NCBI RefSeq assembly: GCF_030161575.1
Contig: NZ_BSUL01000001.1
Coordinates: forward strand, 1,841,809-1,905,808
Length of the DNA stretch: 64,000 nucleotides
Direction: 5' to 3'
Source of the DNA: Arenivirga flava
GTDB lineage: Bacteria > Actinomycetota > Actinomycetes > Actinomycetales > Microbacteriaceae
Below the pieces are notes generated by a model. It was not told the DNA's origin, made no database searches, and worked only from the letters and a program-made list of their open reading frames with translations. The position numbers and the translations under genes were made by a program. Positions 17,601 through 26,070 of this stretch are shown piece by piece. Each line of letters starts with the position of its first letter. The stretch's first letter is position 1.

Positions 17601-19218
17601 TGCAGCCTTCATCCGCTGCCGTCCTCGTGAAGTAGTTCAGCACGTTGAACGTGCCGATCTTCACGTCGCCGGCGATCGGACGCGGTGCGGACTCGCGGGT
17701 CGCATCGAAGGCCACCGGCACCTCGGTGCCCTCGGAGGGCTGCAAACGCCACGTGCCGAAGGCGTAGCCGAGCACGGCGCCCTCCGTGACGGTCGCCGAG
17801 GCGCCGACACGGGCAGGCGCCTTCCGGGAGAGGTAGGGCAGCGGCACGTCGGTGGCGTCGTCCTGGTAGTCGAAGCCCCGGGCGTCGTCGAGGACCAGTA
17901 CCTCGTCGAGCAGCGCGAGCTGCGCCTCGTACGCCGGGCTGTCCACCGCACCCGCCGTGGTCGGATTCAGGATGGGCTCCGTGCCCGGCGTGAGCGCGAC
18001 CTCGCCGTAGGTGTTCGCGTTGTAGACGTTCGTGACCGTCATCGCGCCGACGGGCTGCACGAGCATCGACTCGTAGCGCTCGAGCTCCCCATCGCCGAGC
18101 GGCCAGGCCAGCTCGGTGACGGTGGGCAGCTCACCCTCGCCGAGGTCCTCGACTTGGGCGGCGGGATCGCCGAGCTGCACCTTCGTGACGCCGAACTGCT
18201 CGCGCACGACTCCGGTGACCCGCACCGCGTCGCCGACCTCGAGCTGCGCGACGTCGGGCGCCTGGTTCTCGGGCCACTGCACGAAGACGGCGTGGGACGC
18301 CTCGCCCTCGACACCACCGGTGCCGGCGGTCTGGATGTGGAGGCCGGCCTCGTCACGGTCCTCGAGGAACGAGCCGATGACGACGCCCTCGGTGGTGACG
18401 GTGTCGCCGACGAGCGGGCTCTCGGCGCCGGTGCCCTGGATCTCGGCGATGGAGCGGATGCTCGGCTCGGCCGGCTCGGCCGGCTCGGCCGGCTCGGTCG
18501 GCTCGTCGGGCTGCTCCGGCTGCTCGGGTTCGCCCGGCTGCTCCGGCTCGCCCGGCTCCGGCGCTGGAGCCTGCGTCTCGCCCGCAGCGTTGGTCGGGGT
18601 CGGCGCACCGACCGCGAAGTCGGCGGCGTTGCTGTCCGTGTCGCCGCTGGTGCGGGCGATCGATCCGGTGAGGCTGGACTTCGGTCCCGCGGCCGTCTCG
18701 AAGGTGTTGCTCTCCCCGAAACCGACCACATCGACCACGTCGAGCGCCTCGTGCCCGGCGACATCGCCCGTGATGCCCGTGGCGGGGAGCGTCGCGGCCT
18801 GGTCGCTCAGGAAGTAGGTCCCACCTGCGGCGGCGGGGTTCAGCGATCCGCTCTCCAGATCCGGCGTCGGCAGCTCGGCGCCGGCGCCCCCGTTGGAGCC
18901 GACGCGGACGAGGAAGTGGCCGTCGGCGGCGATCATCCCGGACAGTGCGAGATTGCCGGTGGGTACGCCCGTACCCCCGCGAGCGCGGTACTGCAGCGAC
19001 CATCCGTCGAGGGAGACCGAGGCGTCCCCGATGTTCTTCAGCTCGACGAACTTGTCCGCGAGCAGCGCGCCATCGCTGCCACCGTTCGCGTACACCTCGC
19101 TGATGACGACGGACGTCGACGGCGCGGCGTACGCCGGCGTCGAGATGAGCGGCGCGAACAGGAGCGCGCCCGCCGTGCAGACCGCCACCCCCGTCCCGAC
19201 GCGGAAGGATCTGGGCAT
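14620..19218 (-). CDS. surface-anchored ExeM/NucH-type endonuclease fused to 5'-nucleotidase
   Basis: A 1532-aa modular exoprotein, probably for scavenging phosphate and nucleosides from extracellular DNA. In order: signal peptide ending AYA-AP; a lamin-tail-like beta domain (about 33-165; ISEVYANGG, FVELKN); an acidic Pro/Glu linker (216-252) with repeats of EPGEPEQ and EPA; an OB-like domain; an endonuclease/exonuclease/phosphatase domain (about 519-840; TFNVLNYF, ALEEIENS, GDFNSY, SSDHDPV); and a metallophosphatase/5'-nucleotidase (850-1340; GINDFHGR, SAGDNIGG, GNHEFDRG). A small beta domain follows, then LADTG at 1498-1502, a membrane segment and RRRAAPA. LAxTG is the motif used by class E sortases, so wall attachment is likely. 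The start at 19218 gives the cleanest signal peptide. Confidence 0.9.
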   Translation of the reverse strand: MPRSFRVGTGVAVCTAGALLFAPLISTPAYAAPSTSVVISEVYANGGSDGALLADKFVELKNIGDASVSLDGWSLQYRARGGTGVPTGNLALSGMIAADGHFLVRVGSNGGAGAELPTPDLESGSLNPAAAGGTYFLSDQAATLPATGITGDVAGHEALDVVDVVGFGESNTFETAAGPKSSLTGSIARTSGDTDSNAADFAVGAPTPTNAAGETQAPAPEPGEPEQPGEPEQPEQPDEPTEPAEPAEPAEPSIRSIAEIQGTGAESPLVGDTVTTEGVVIGSFLEDRDEAGLHIQTAGTGGVEGEASHAVFVQWPENQAPDVAQLEVGDAVRVTGVVREQFGVTKVQLGDPAAQVEDLGEGELPTVTELAWPLGDGELERYESMLVQPVGAMTVTNVYNANTYGEVALTPGTEPILNPTTAGAVDSPAYEAQLALLDEVLVLDDARGFDYQDDATDVPLPYLSRKAPARVGASATVTEGAVLGYAFGTWRLQPSEGTEVPVAFDATRESAPRPIAGDVKIGTFNVLNYFTRTAADEGCTNVYRDRAGNPITARGCDVRGAADEANLDRQAAKIVAAIRGLGADVVALEEIENSAKFGADRDEAVADLVRRLNLAEGSEAWAYAASPQARPAIDDEDVIRNAFIYRSDVVETVGESLMLIGDPNFSNAREPLAQWFRPLDGGADQEFLVVSNHFKSKGGSDEETAGTDNEDEGEGYYSGDRVRQAESLTDWVRSFTTDDDRVFLVGDFNSYAMEAPIDVIRTAGFTDIGATTGEHTYAFDGSVGSLDYVFANEAAAETVVGADIWNINSVESPAFEYSRYNTNVSQLYAADVFRSSDHDPVLVGLNLSDTTTVQVLGINDFHGRLEANPGGGVAGAAVLAGAVDRFRLDNRNTLFVSAGDNIGGSTFTSFSQDDQPTIDALRAAGLDLSVVGNHEFDRGFADLRDRVIPGLGGVDFALGANVYDEATGEPVLEEYAIRSVDGVDVAFIGTVTEQTASAVNPAGIEGLVFGDQVEAVNRVAGEIEADGLADVIVLLTHEGAGAADCDAMVAAGDDFAAIVNDVTPSVDAIISAHTHQQYDCWIAPEGGVERPVLQTGEYGGALDRLEFDVDRTTGELLDVRAGIVPLVDRTAKRALFPADREVAAIVAEAVAAAEEIGGQEIGSITGDITRAKLPNGDDDRGAESALGNLIADIQLWATSESPEFGGSVDSDIAIMNPGGVRDDLLFGEDGTVTYREVANVQPFANSLFTMDLTGEQLAQVLEEQWQPAGASRPFLNLGLSANVDYTYDPTAAAGSRIVSVSVDGEQLGADDVVRATTNSFLASGGDNFGTLAEGTARADTGIVDLAAAVSYFEAVDPVEPAALGRGTVVDGTEPGGPGTPGDPGAEQPGTALAPAPAASLTAALENRITVDDRSLSAGQTIRIFVGEQYAGDWVRVWLYSTPLLVSDGWVQVDAAGYVTIELPSDLPAGAHRLAVLDADGNVIGWQSVTVADAGTASLADTGAQVAPALVFGALMLAAGAVLVIARRRAAPA

Positions 19219-19340
19219 GGAAGGGCCTCTCGGATGCTGTGCAGGGACTCCCGAAACGCTATGGAGAGCGCGCATCCGCCCGATTCCCGCCACGTTACGG
19301 TCGGGTTAATTCTGCCCCTCCAACGAGTGACACGCCAGGG

Positions 19341-19844
19341 TCAGAGCGTCTTGAGCATCCGGGTGTTGCCGAGCGTGTTGGGCTTCACGCGCGCGAGGTC
19401 CAGGAACTCGGCGACACCCTCATCCGATGACTGCACGAGCTCCGCGTAGACCTCGGGCGACACCACATGCTCGCCGATCGGCAGGTAGCCCTGGCGCCCG
19501 AAGAAGCCCGTCTCGAAGGTGAGGCAGAACAGGCGCTGCAGGCCGAGCTCGCGGGCGTCCTCCTCGAGCCGGCGCAGGATGGCGTGCCCGACGCCCTGAT
19601 GGATCCAGTCCGGGTGCACGGCCACGGTGCGCACCTCGCCGAGGTCCTGCCAGAGCACGTGCAGGGCGCCGCAGCCGATGAGGTTGCCCACCTCGTCCTC
19701 GACGACGCGGAACTCCTGCACCGCCTCGTAGAACACGACGGCGTTCTTGCCGAGCAGGATGCGGCGCTGCACGAACGGCTCGACGAGCCGCATGACGGCG
19801 GGCACGTCGGTGGTGCGGGCGCGGCGCACGGAGAACTCGGGCAT
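19341..19844 (-). CDS. amino-acid N-acetyltransferase (GNAT family)
   Basis: Single-domain GNAT enzyme of 167 aa resembling the short actinobacterial N-acetylglutamate synthases (ArgA type, like mycobacterial Rv2747), which start arginine synthesis. Acetyl-CoA binding is shown by VRTVAVHPDWIHQGVGHAIL, the Q/RxxGxG/A loop. The C-terminal LFCLTFETGFFGRQGYLPI is the second family signature. Assignment to glutamate rather than another amine is by similarity only. It lies 10 bp after the MFS gene's stop at lower coordinates and is probably transcribed alone. Confidence 0.8.
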   Translation of the reverse strand: MPEFSVRRARTTDVPAVMRLVEPFVQRRILLGKNAVVFYEAVQEFRVVEDEVGNLIGCGALHVLWQDLGEVRTVAVHPDWIHQGVGHAILRRLEEDARELGLQRLFCLTFETGFFGRQGYLPIGEHVVSPEVYAELVQSSDEGVAEFLDLARVKPNTLGNTRMLKTL

Positions 19845-19853
19845 GCCTCCAGG

Positions 19854-21314
19854 CTAGTCCCGGGGCCCGTCGGTCTCGGGCAGCGCGGTGCGATCGCCGT
19901 GGGCGGTGCGCCGCCGCGGGATGCACAGGGCCAGCACGGCGCTGGCGATCGACGCGATCGCCCCGGCCACGAAGCTCAGCTGGAAGCCCTCCTCGGTCGG
20001 CACCCGCCCGTCGCCGAACGGCTGCGAGAGCGCGGCGAGCATCGCTCCGACCGAGGCGGATGCGGCGGTCGTGCCCAGCGCTCGCATGAGAGCGTTGAGC
20101 CCATTGGCCGCGGCCGTCTCCGTCGGCGGCACCGCGCTCATGATGAGGGTGGGCATGGCCGCGTAGCCGAGCCCGATGCCGATGCCGATCAGCACCGAGA
20201 GCAGCACGACCGCCCAGACGTCGCCGCTGATGAGCGTGGCCAGCAGGTAGGTGACGGCCATGATCAGCGATCCGGTGACGAGCATGATCCGGCCCCCGAT
20301 CACGCGCAGCAGCGTGGCCGACAGCGGCGAGATGGCCATCATCACCAGCCCGCTGGGCATGAGCACGAGGCTGGCGACGAGCATGCTCTGCCCGAGGCCG
20401 ACCCCGGTCTCGGCCGGCAGCTCGAGCAGTTGCGGCAGGGAGATGTTGCTGCTGAAGAGCGCGAAGCCCATGCCGACGGAGGCGAGGTTCGTCAGCAGCA
20501 CGGCCGGCCGCGCTGCGACCCTGAGGTCGACGATGGGGCTGTCGATGCGCAGCTGGAACCAGCCCCAGAAGACCAGCACCGCGAGACCGCCGACGCCGAG
20601 GCCGAGGGTGCCCGGTGCGGTCCAACCCCAGACGGGGCCCTGCGTGGCCGCGAGCAGCACACCGCCGAGCCCGGCGGCCATGAGCAGCGAGCCCGGCACG
20701 TCGACGCGCCCCTCGCTGCGCAGGGTGCTCGGCGGCACGACGATCAGCGACAGCACGATGTTGAGCACACCGAGTGCGCCGGCGAGCACGAAGAGCGCGT
20801 GCCAGTCGAAGGCCTCGCTGACGAGCGCGCTGATCGGCAGGCCGAGGGCGGCGCCGACCCCGAGCGTGGCGCTCATGAAGGCGATGCCGCCGGGCATCCG
20901 CTTCGGCGGCAGCACGTCGCGCATGATCGCGATGCCGAGCGCGACGACGCCCTGCGAGAGTCCCTGCAGGGCGCGACCGACGAGCAGCATCGTGAGGGAG
21001 CCGGCCAGGGCGCAGACCAGCGAGCCGATGACGAGCAGCCCCAGCAGCGCGAGCAGCACGCTCTTCTTGCCGTAGAGGTCGCCGATGCGTCCGGCGATCG
21101 GCGTCGAGATGGCGCCGGCGAGCAGCGAGACCGTCACGACCCAGGCCGTGTTCTCGGCAGGCTCGCCGAGCAGCTCGGGCAGCCGCGACTGGATCGGCAC
21201 AACCAGGGTCTGCATGAACGAGGCGCTCAGGCCGGCGAGTCCGAGCGCGGCGATGATCGCGCCCGGGCCGGGGCGTCTCGTGAGCCGGCTCCGGGCATCC
21301 GCTGCGTCGTTCAT
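19854..21314 (-). CDS. MFS transporter, DHA2 (EmrB/QacA) family
   Basis: 486-aa inner-membrane antiporter with about 14 hydrophobic segments, the DHA2 pattern for drug or metabolite export. The loop 2-3 motif reads GRIGDLYGKKSVLL, and an antiporter motif C-like stretch, ATLGVGAALGLPIS, is present. Both ends are polar. Substrate not predictable. The start ATG at 21314 follows the clpC terminator region, so it is an independent unit; it may be co-transcribed with the GNAT gene 10 bp downstream. Confidence 0.88.
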   Translation of the reverse strand: MNDAADARSRLTRRPGPGAIIAALGLAGLSASFMQTLVVPIQSRLPELLGEPAENTAWVVTVSLLAGAISTPIAGRIGDLYGKKSVLLALLGLLVIGSLVCALAGSLTMLLVGRALQGLSQGVVALGIAIMRDVLPPKRMPGGIAFMSATLGVGAALGLPISALVSEAFDWHALFVLAGALGVLNIVLSLIVVPPSTLRSEGRVDVPGSLLMAAGLGGVLLAATQGPVWGWTAPGTLGLGVGGLAVLVFWGWFQLRIDSPIVDLRVAARPAVLLTNLASVGMGFALFSSNISLPQLLELPAETGVGLGQSMLVASLVLMPSGLVMMAISPLSATLLRVIGGRIMLVTGSLIMAVTYLLATLISGDVWAVVLLSVLIGIGIGLGYAAMPTLIMSAVPPTETAAANGLNALMRALGTTAASASVGAMLAALSQPFGDGRVPTEEGFQLSFVAGAIASIASAVLALCIPRRRTAHGDRTALPETDGPRD

Positions 21315-21360
21315 CCGCCCACGATTCTACGCCCGCCCTCCGACACGCGTCGGGGACGGC

Positions 21361-21392
21361 GGAAGGCCGGCCCCCGAGGGGACCGGCCTTCC
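21361..21392 (-). terminator. clpC terminator
   Basis: A perfect 10-bp stem (21361-21370 with 21383-21392) with a 12-nt loop lies 21 bp after the clpC stop on the minus strand. Confidence 0.75.
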
Positions 21393-21412
21393 GAGCGGAC
21401 GAGCGGATGCGG

Positions 21413-23901
21413 TCAGGCGTTGTCGCCCGCGGTGATCGCCTCCGGCTCGACCCAGCCCTCCTGCTTGCTGGTGGTGAACACGAACTCGCCGTCGATGAAG
21501 TCGACGTGCACGTGGTCGCCGGCGTGCAGCTCGCCGTGCAGGATCTTCTCGCTGAGCGCGTCCTCGACCTGCTGCTGGATGGCGCGGCGCAGCGGTCGGG
21601 CGCCGAGCGCCGGGTCGTGGCCGACCTGGATGAGGCGCTCCTTGGCGGCCAGCGTCAGCTCGATCGTCATGTCGCGGTCGAGCAGGCGCTCGCTGAGGCG
21701 CTTGCCGAACAGGTCCACGATCTGCAGCAGCTCGGCGGGGCTGAGCTGCGGGAAGACGATCGTGTCGTCGACGCGGTTGAGGAACTCGGGCTTGAAGTGC
21801 TTCTTCAGCTCCTCGCTCACCTTGGCGCGCATGCGGTCGTAGCTCACGGCCGAGTCGTTCTCGACCTGGAAGCCCACGGGGCCGCCGGCGATGTCGCGCG
21901 CACCGAGGTTGGTGGTCATGATGATCACCGTGTTCTTGAAGTCGACGACGCGGCCCTGACCGTCGGTCAGGCGTCCCTCCTCCAGGATCTGCAGCAGCGA
22001 ATTGAAGATGTCCGGGTGGGCCTTCTCGATCTCGTCGAAGAGCACCACGCTGAACGGACGGCGGCGCACCTTCTCGGTGAGCTGGCCGCCCTCCTCGAAG
22101 CCGACGAATCCGGGGGAGCACCGAAGAGGCGCGAGACCGTGTGCTTCTCGCCGTACTCCGACATGTCGAGCGAGATCAGCGCACCCTCGTCGTCGAAGAG
22201 GAACTCGGCGAGCGCCTTGGCGAGCTCGGTCTTGCCGACGCCGGTGGGGCCGGCGAAGATGAACGAGCCCGAGGGTCGCTTCGGGTCCTTGAGGCCGGCG
22301 CGGGTGCGGCGGATGGTCTTCGCCAGCGCGGCGATGGCCTGCTCCTGGCCGATGACCCGCTGGTGCAGGGCCTTCTCCATGAAGACGAGTCGGGCCGACT
22401 CCTCCTCGGTGAGCTTGAAGACGGGGATGCCCGTGGCCGCGGCCAGCACCTCGGCGATCACGCCCTCGTCGACGGTGCCCGACGCCTTGACGTCGCCCGA
22501 GCGCCACTGCTTCTCGAGGCGCAGCCGCTCGCCGAGCAGCTTCTTCTCCTCGTCGCGCAGGCTCGCGGCCTTCTCGAAGTCCTGCTCCTCGATGGCCGAC
22601 TCCTTGGCGGTGCGCACGCCGGCGATCTTCTCGTCGAACTCGCGCAGCTCCGGCGGGGCCGAGAGGATCGACAGGCGCAGGCGTGCGCCGGCCTCGTCGA
22701 TCAGGTCGATGGCCTTGTCGGGCAGGAAGCGGTCCTGCACGTAGCGGTCGGCGAGGTTCGCCGCCGAGACGATGGCGCCATCGGTGATCGAGACCTTGTG
22801 GAAGGCCTCGTACTTGTCGCGCAGTCCCTTGAGGATGTTGATCGAGTGCGCGATGGAGGGCTCGTGCACCTGCACCGGCTGGAAGCGGCGCTCGAGCGCG
22901 GCGTCCTTCTCGAAGTGCTTGCGGTACTCGTCGAGCGTGGTCGCGCCGATCGTCTGCAGCTCGCCGCGGGCCAGCAGCGGCTTGAGGATCGAGGCCGCGT
23001 CGATGGCGCCCTCGGCGGCGCCGGCGCCCACGAGCGAGTGGATCTCGTCGATGAAGACGATGATGTCCCCGCGGGTCCGGATCTCCTTGGTCACCTTCTT
23101 CAGGCGCTCCTCGAAGTCGCCGCGGTAGCGGCTGCCCGCGATGAGCGAGCCGAGGTCGAGCGAGTAGAGCTGCTTGTCCTTCAGCGTCTCGGGCACGTCG
23201 CCGCGCACGATCGCCTGGGCGAGGCCCTCGACGACGGCGGTCTTGCCGACGCCGGGCTCGCCGATGAGGACGGGGTTGTTCTTGGAGCGGCGGGAGAGGA
23301 TCTGCATGACCCGCTCCGCCTCCTTCTCCCGGCCGATGACGGGGTCGAGCTTGCCGTCGCGCGCGGCCTGCGTGAGGTTGCGGCCGAACTGGTCGAGGAT
23401 CTGCGAGCCGCCCTGCGCCTGCTGCGGCGACTCGTTGCCGCCGACGGTGGCCTGCTCCTTGCCCTGGTAGCCCGAGAGCAGCTGGATGACCTGCTGGCGC
23501 ACCTTGTTGAGGTCGGCGCCGAGCTTGACCAGCACCTGAGCCGCCACGCCCTCGCCCTCGCGGATGAGGCCGAGTAGGATGTGCTCGGTGCCGATGTAGT
23601 TGTGGCCGAGCTGCAGCGCCTCGCGCAGGCTCAGCTCGAGCACCTTCTTGGCGCGCGGCGTGAAGGGGATGTGGCCGGTCGGCTGCTGCTGACCCTGGCC
23701 GATGATGTCCTGCACCTGCTCGCGCACGGAGTCGAGCGAGATGCCCAGCGACTCGAGCGCCTTCGCGGCGACGCCCTCGCCCTCGTGGATGAGGCCGAGG
23801 AGGATGTGCTCGGTGCCGATGTAGTTGTGGTTGAGCATCTTGGCCTCTTCTTGGGCCAAGACGACGACCCGACGGGCACGGTCGGTGAATCTCTCGAACA
23901 T
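21413..23901 (-). CDS. clpC: ATP-dependent Clp protease ATPase subunit ClpC (one frame change at 22112-22116)
   Basis: Hsp100 unfoldase that feeds ClpP. From the start at 23901 ([13 protein letters not shown]): duplicated Clp N-domain (two HILLGLI repeats), AAA+ domain 1 with GEPGVGKTA, a UVR-like middle domain, then AAA+ domain 2 with GPTGVGKTE up to SRLFGAPP. There the frame changes and continues with [17 protein letters not shown] to the C-terminal D2 domain. Normal ClpC reads GAPPGFVG, which needs one more C in the C5 run (22112-22116 on the plus strand), giving 829 aa. ClpC is normally essential in actinobacteria, so an assembly error is far likelier than gene loss. Confidence 0.93.
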
Positions 23902-24071
23902 TGCTGACTCCCTGGGCATCCGATGCGGGTGGATGCGCGTCTCGCGGCATGGACCGTGGCTGCGGTCCGCGTACGAAGAGCGTAACGACGCCCGGGGCGC
24001 CTGACTGCCCCTGTTCGCTCACGGCGGGACGGCGCCGGGAGCAGCGGATGCGGGCGGTTAGCATCCCGACC

Positions 24072-25034
24072 ATGAGCAACCTTGAGCGCGACCCCGACGA
24101 GGTGCTGCTGGAGCGCGCGGACGGGCCGGAAGTGCAGATCCTCGAGCCCCGCGAGGTGCCCCTCGGCGGCCCGCGCGCGCTCGCGGTGCGCCGCACGCTC
24201 CCGCAGCGCCGCCGCAGCCTCATCGGCGCCTGGTGCTTCGTGGACCACTACGGACCCACGCCGTCCCGCTCCGACCGCGTCATGGACGTGCCGCCGCACC
24301 CGCACACCGGTCTGCAGACCGTCACCTGGCTCTTCGCCGGCACGGTCGAGCACCGCGACTCGGTCGGCTCGCTGGCGACGATCCGCCCCGGGCAGGTGAA
24401 CCTGATGACGGCGGGCAGCGGCATCCAGCACTCCGAGCGGTCGCAGACGGATGCGCGGGGTCTGCACGGTGTGCAGCTCTGGACCGCGCTGCCGGACGCG
24501 CACCGGCACGACGCCCCGTTCTTCGAGCACGCGGATGCGCATCCGCTCGTCGTCGACGACGCCAGCCTGCAGGTCTTCGCGGGCTCGCTCGACGGCACCG
24601 CCTCGCCCGTCACGACCCTGACCCCGCTGCTCGGCGCGCAGCTCGACCTGCCCGCCGGCGGCTCGGTCGCGCTGACCGCGTCGGCCGCGTTCGAGTACGG
24701 CCTGCTCGTCGACGCCGGCGCGGCGACCCTGCAGGGCCACGCGGTCGCGGCGGGCGAGCTCGCCTACCTGGCGCCGGGGTGCTCGACGATCACGGTGACC
24801 GCCGGCGATGAGCCGCTGCGCGCCGTGCTGCTCGGCGGCGAGCCGCTCGGCGAGCGGATCGTCATGTGGTGGAACTTCGTGGGCCGCAGCCACGACGAGA
24901 TCGAGCGCTACCGCGCCGAGTGGCAGCGGCGCATCGCGGACGGGCCCTCGCAGCGGTTCGGCGTCATCGACGACCCGGCCGCACCGCTGCCGGCGCCGAC
25001 GCTGCCGGGCGTGCGCCTCCGCCCGCGGGAGTGA
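24072..25034 (+). CDS. pirin family protein
   Basis: 320-aa bicupin. The N-terminal cupin has FVDHYGPT, PPHPHTGLQTVTWLF and SGIQHSE, carrying the metal-binding His/Glu set of pirins. The C-terminal cupin follows (VLLGGEPLGERIVMWWNFVG). Bacterial pirins act as quercetinase-like dioxygenases or redox-linked regulators; which applies here is unknown. The start at 24072 is the first Met matching pirin N-termini. It is divergent from clpC with a 170-bp gap. Confidence 0.88.
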   Translation: MSNLERDPDEVLLERADGPEVQILEPREVPLGGPRALAVRRTLPQRRRSLIGAWCFVDHYGPTPSRSDRVMDVPPHPHTGLQTVTWLFAGTVEHRDSVGSLATIRPGQVNLMTAGSGIQHSERSQTDARGLHGVQLWTALPDAHRHDAPFFEHADAHPLVVDDASLQVFAGSLDGTASPVTTLTPLLGAQLDLPAGGSVALTASAAFEYGLLVDAGAATLQGHAVAAGELAYLAPGCSTITVTAGDEPLRAVLLGGEPLGERIVMWWNFVGRSHDEIERYRAEWQRRIADGPSQRFGVIDDPAAPLPAPTLPGVRLRPRE

Positions 25035-25046
25035 CCCTTGCGCGCC

Positions 25047-25097
25047 TTATCGAGCATCGTTATGTTAACGACCATCGTGAACAACGATCATCGATAA
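25047..25097. promoter_or_regulatory. nested operator-like palindromes before the DUF2975-like/HTH pair
   Basis: Three dyads overlap in 51 bp: TTATCGA with TCGATAA (25047-25053 and 25091-25097), CGTTA-tgt-TAACG (25058-25070) and ATCGT-N5-ACGAT (25074-25088). The region is much more AT-rich than its surroundings and ends 11 bp before the membrane-protein start. It probably holds the promoter and binding sites, perhaps for the HTH protein encoded at 25738. Confidence 0.6.
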
Positions 25098-25108
25098 GGG
25101 GCAAGGAC

Positions 25109-25738
25109 ATGAGCGACACATCGACCTTCGAGCGCACGACCGAACGGGGCATCCTCTACGCCGTGGGCACCGGGGCGCTGCTCGTCGGAGCGGCCGCCGT
25201 GCTGCTCGGCGGCACCCAGCTGATCGTCGACGCGGTCGCCGATGCGGTGCCATTGCGCCTCGAGGTCGACCACGCGCTGCCCGGGGGCGTCGGCGGCGGC
25301 ACCGCGACGCTGATCGAGGGCGCGTACGACTCGGCCGCGGTCACCGCGAGCGGTCTGTCAGCGGGCGTGGTGACCCTCCTCACCATCGCGCGCGCCTTCG
25401 AACTGCTCACGACCGCCGCCGTCGCCTGGTCGGTCGCCTGGCTCGCCTGGAAGCTGCTGCGCGGCCGGCCCTTCGCCGCCTCCGTCGCCAACGCCCTCGC
25501 GACCGCGGGCGCATCGCTGCTCATCGGCGGCCTGCTCAGCCAGGGGCTCGGAGGCTTCGGAGCGTGGGTCGCGATCGAGGAGCTGCTCGGCGACGTCTCA
25601 CCCGAGGCCGACCCGTTCTTCCCGCTCGTCATGGCCTTCGACCCGGCACCGCTCGGCTTCGGCCTGGCCACGCTGCTCATCGCCATCGCCTTCGAGCGCG
25701 GCCGCCGCCTGCAGCAGGACACCGAGGGCCTCGTCTGA
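25109..25738 (+). CDS. four-helix membrane protein, DUF2975-like
   Basis: 209-aa protein with four hydrophobic segments (about 15-40, 85-110, 130-155, 175-200) and short polar loops. DUF2975 proteins have this layout and are typically followed by a small Cro-like regulator, as here. The function of such pairs is not established; they are thought to sense an envelope or signalling state. An AAGG ribosome site lies before ATG 25109. The stop overlaps the next gene's start (TGATG). Confidence 0.75.
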   Translation: MSDTSTFERTTERGILYAVGTGALLVGAAAVLLGGTQLIVDAVADAVPLRLEVDHALPGGVGGGTATLIEGAYDSAAVTASGLSAGVVTLLTIARAFELLTTAAVAWSVAWLAWKLLRGRPFAASVANALATAGASLLIGGLLSQGLGGFGAWVAIEELLGDVSPEADPFFPLVMAFDPAPLGFGLATLLIAIAFERGRRLQQDTEGLV

Positions 25739-25962
25739 TGGGCGATGCCGAGCTCACCGGTGTGCACTGCCGCCTGGACGAGCTGCTCGCCGAGCGCGGG
25801 ATGACGCTCACGCGGCTGAGCGAGGAGGTCGGCGTCAGCCTGGTGAACCTGTCGGTGCTCAAGAACGACCGCGCCAAAGCGATCCGCTTCAGCACGCTGA
25901 TCGCCATCTGCGAGGCGCTCGACTGCGCGATCGGCGAGCTCCTGGTGCGCGCCGAGCGGTGA
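25738..25962 (+). CDS. small HTH regulator, YozG/Cro type
   Basis: 74-aa DNA-binding protein containing the helix-turn-helix MTLTRLSEEVGVSLVNLSVLK and the C-terminal FSTLIAICEALDCAIGELL, the pattern of the YozG group. It is translationally coupled to the DUF2975-like gene through the TGATG overlap, so the two form one functional unit. It is likely to bind the palindromes at 25047-25097. Confidence 0.88.
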   Translation: MGDAELTGVHCRLDELLAERGMTLTRLSEEVGVSLVNLSVLKNDRAKAIRFSTLIAICEALDCAIGELLVRAER

Positions 25963-26022
25963 CCGGCAGCCGCCGGTTCGACGACCCTCCGAAGACGGGG
26001 GTGAGCTTTCGCTGACCGAGCC

Positions 26023-26044
26023 GGTAATCTTGCCGAGATTAACC
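26023..26044. promoter_or_regulatory. inverted repeat before the response regulator
   Basis: GGTAATCT (26023-26030) and AGATTAACC (26036-26044) form a dyad 27 bp before the response regulator start. It could be an autoregulatory site; only position and symmetry support this. Confidence 0.45.
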
Positions 26045-26070
26045 ATCATGCTGTCCATGGGAAGGCCCTA

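Noticed and set aside
13837..19449. A 1870-codon open frame on the plus strand opposite the surface nuclease gene
   Set aside because: Its product is rich in Arg/Val/Asp/His with no domain or ribosome site. The opposite strand encodes clear, ordered domains with a signal peptide. Long antisense frames arise from high-GC codon bias.
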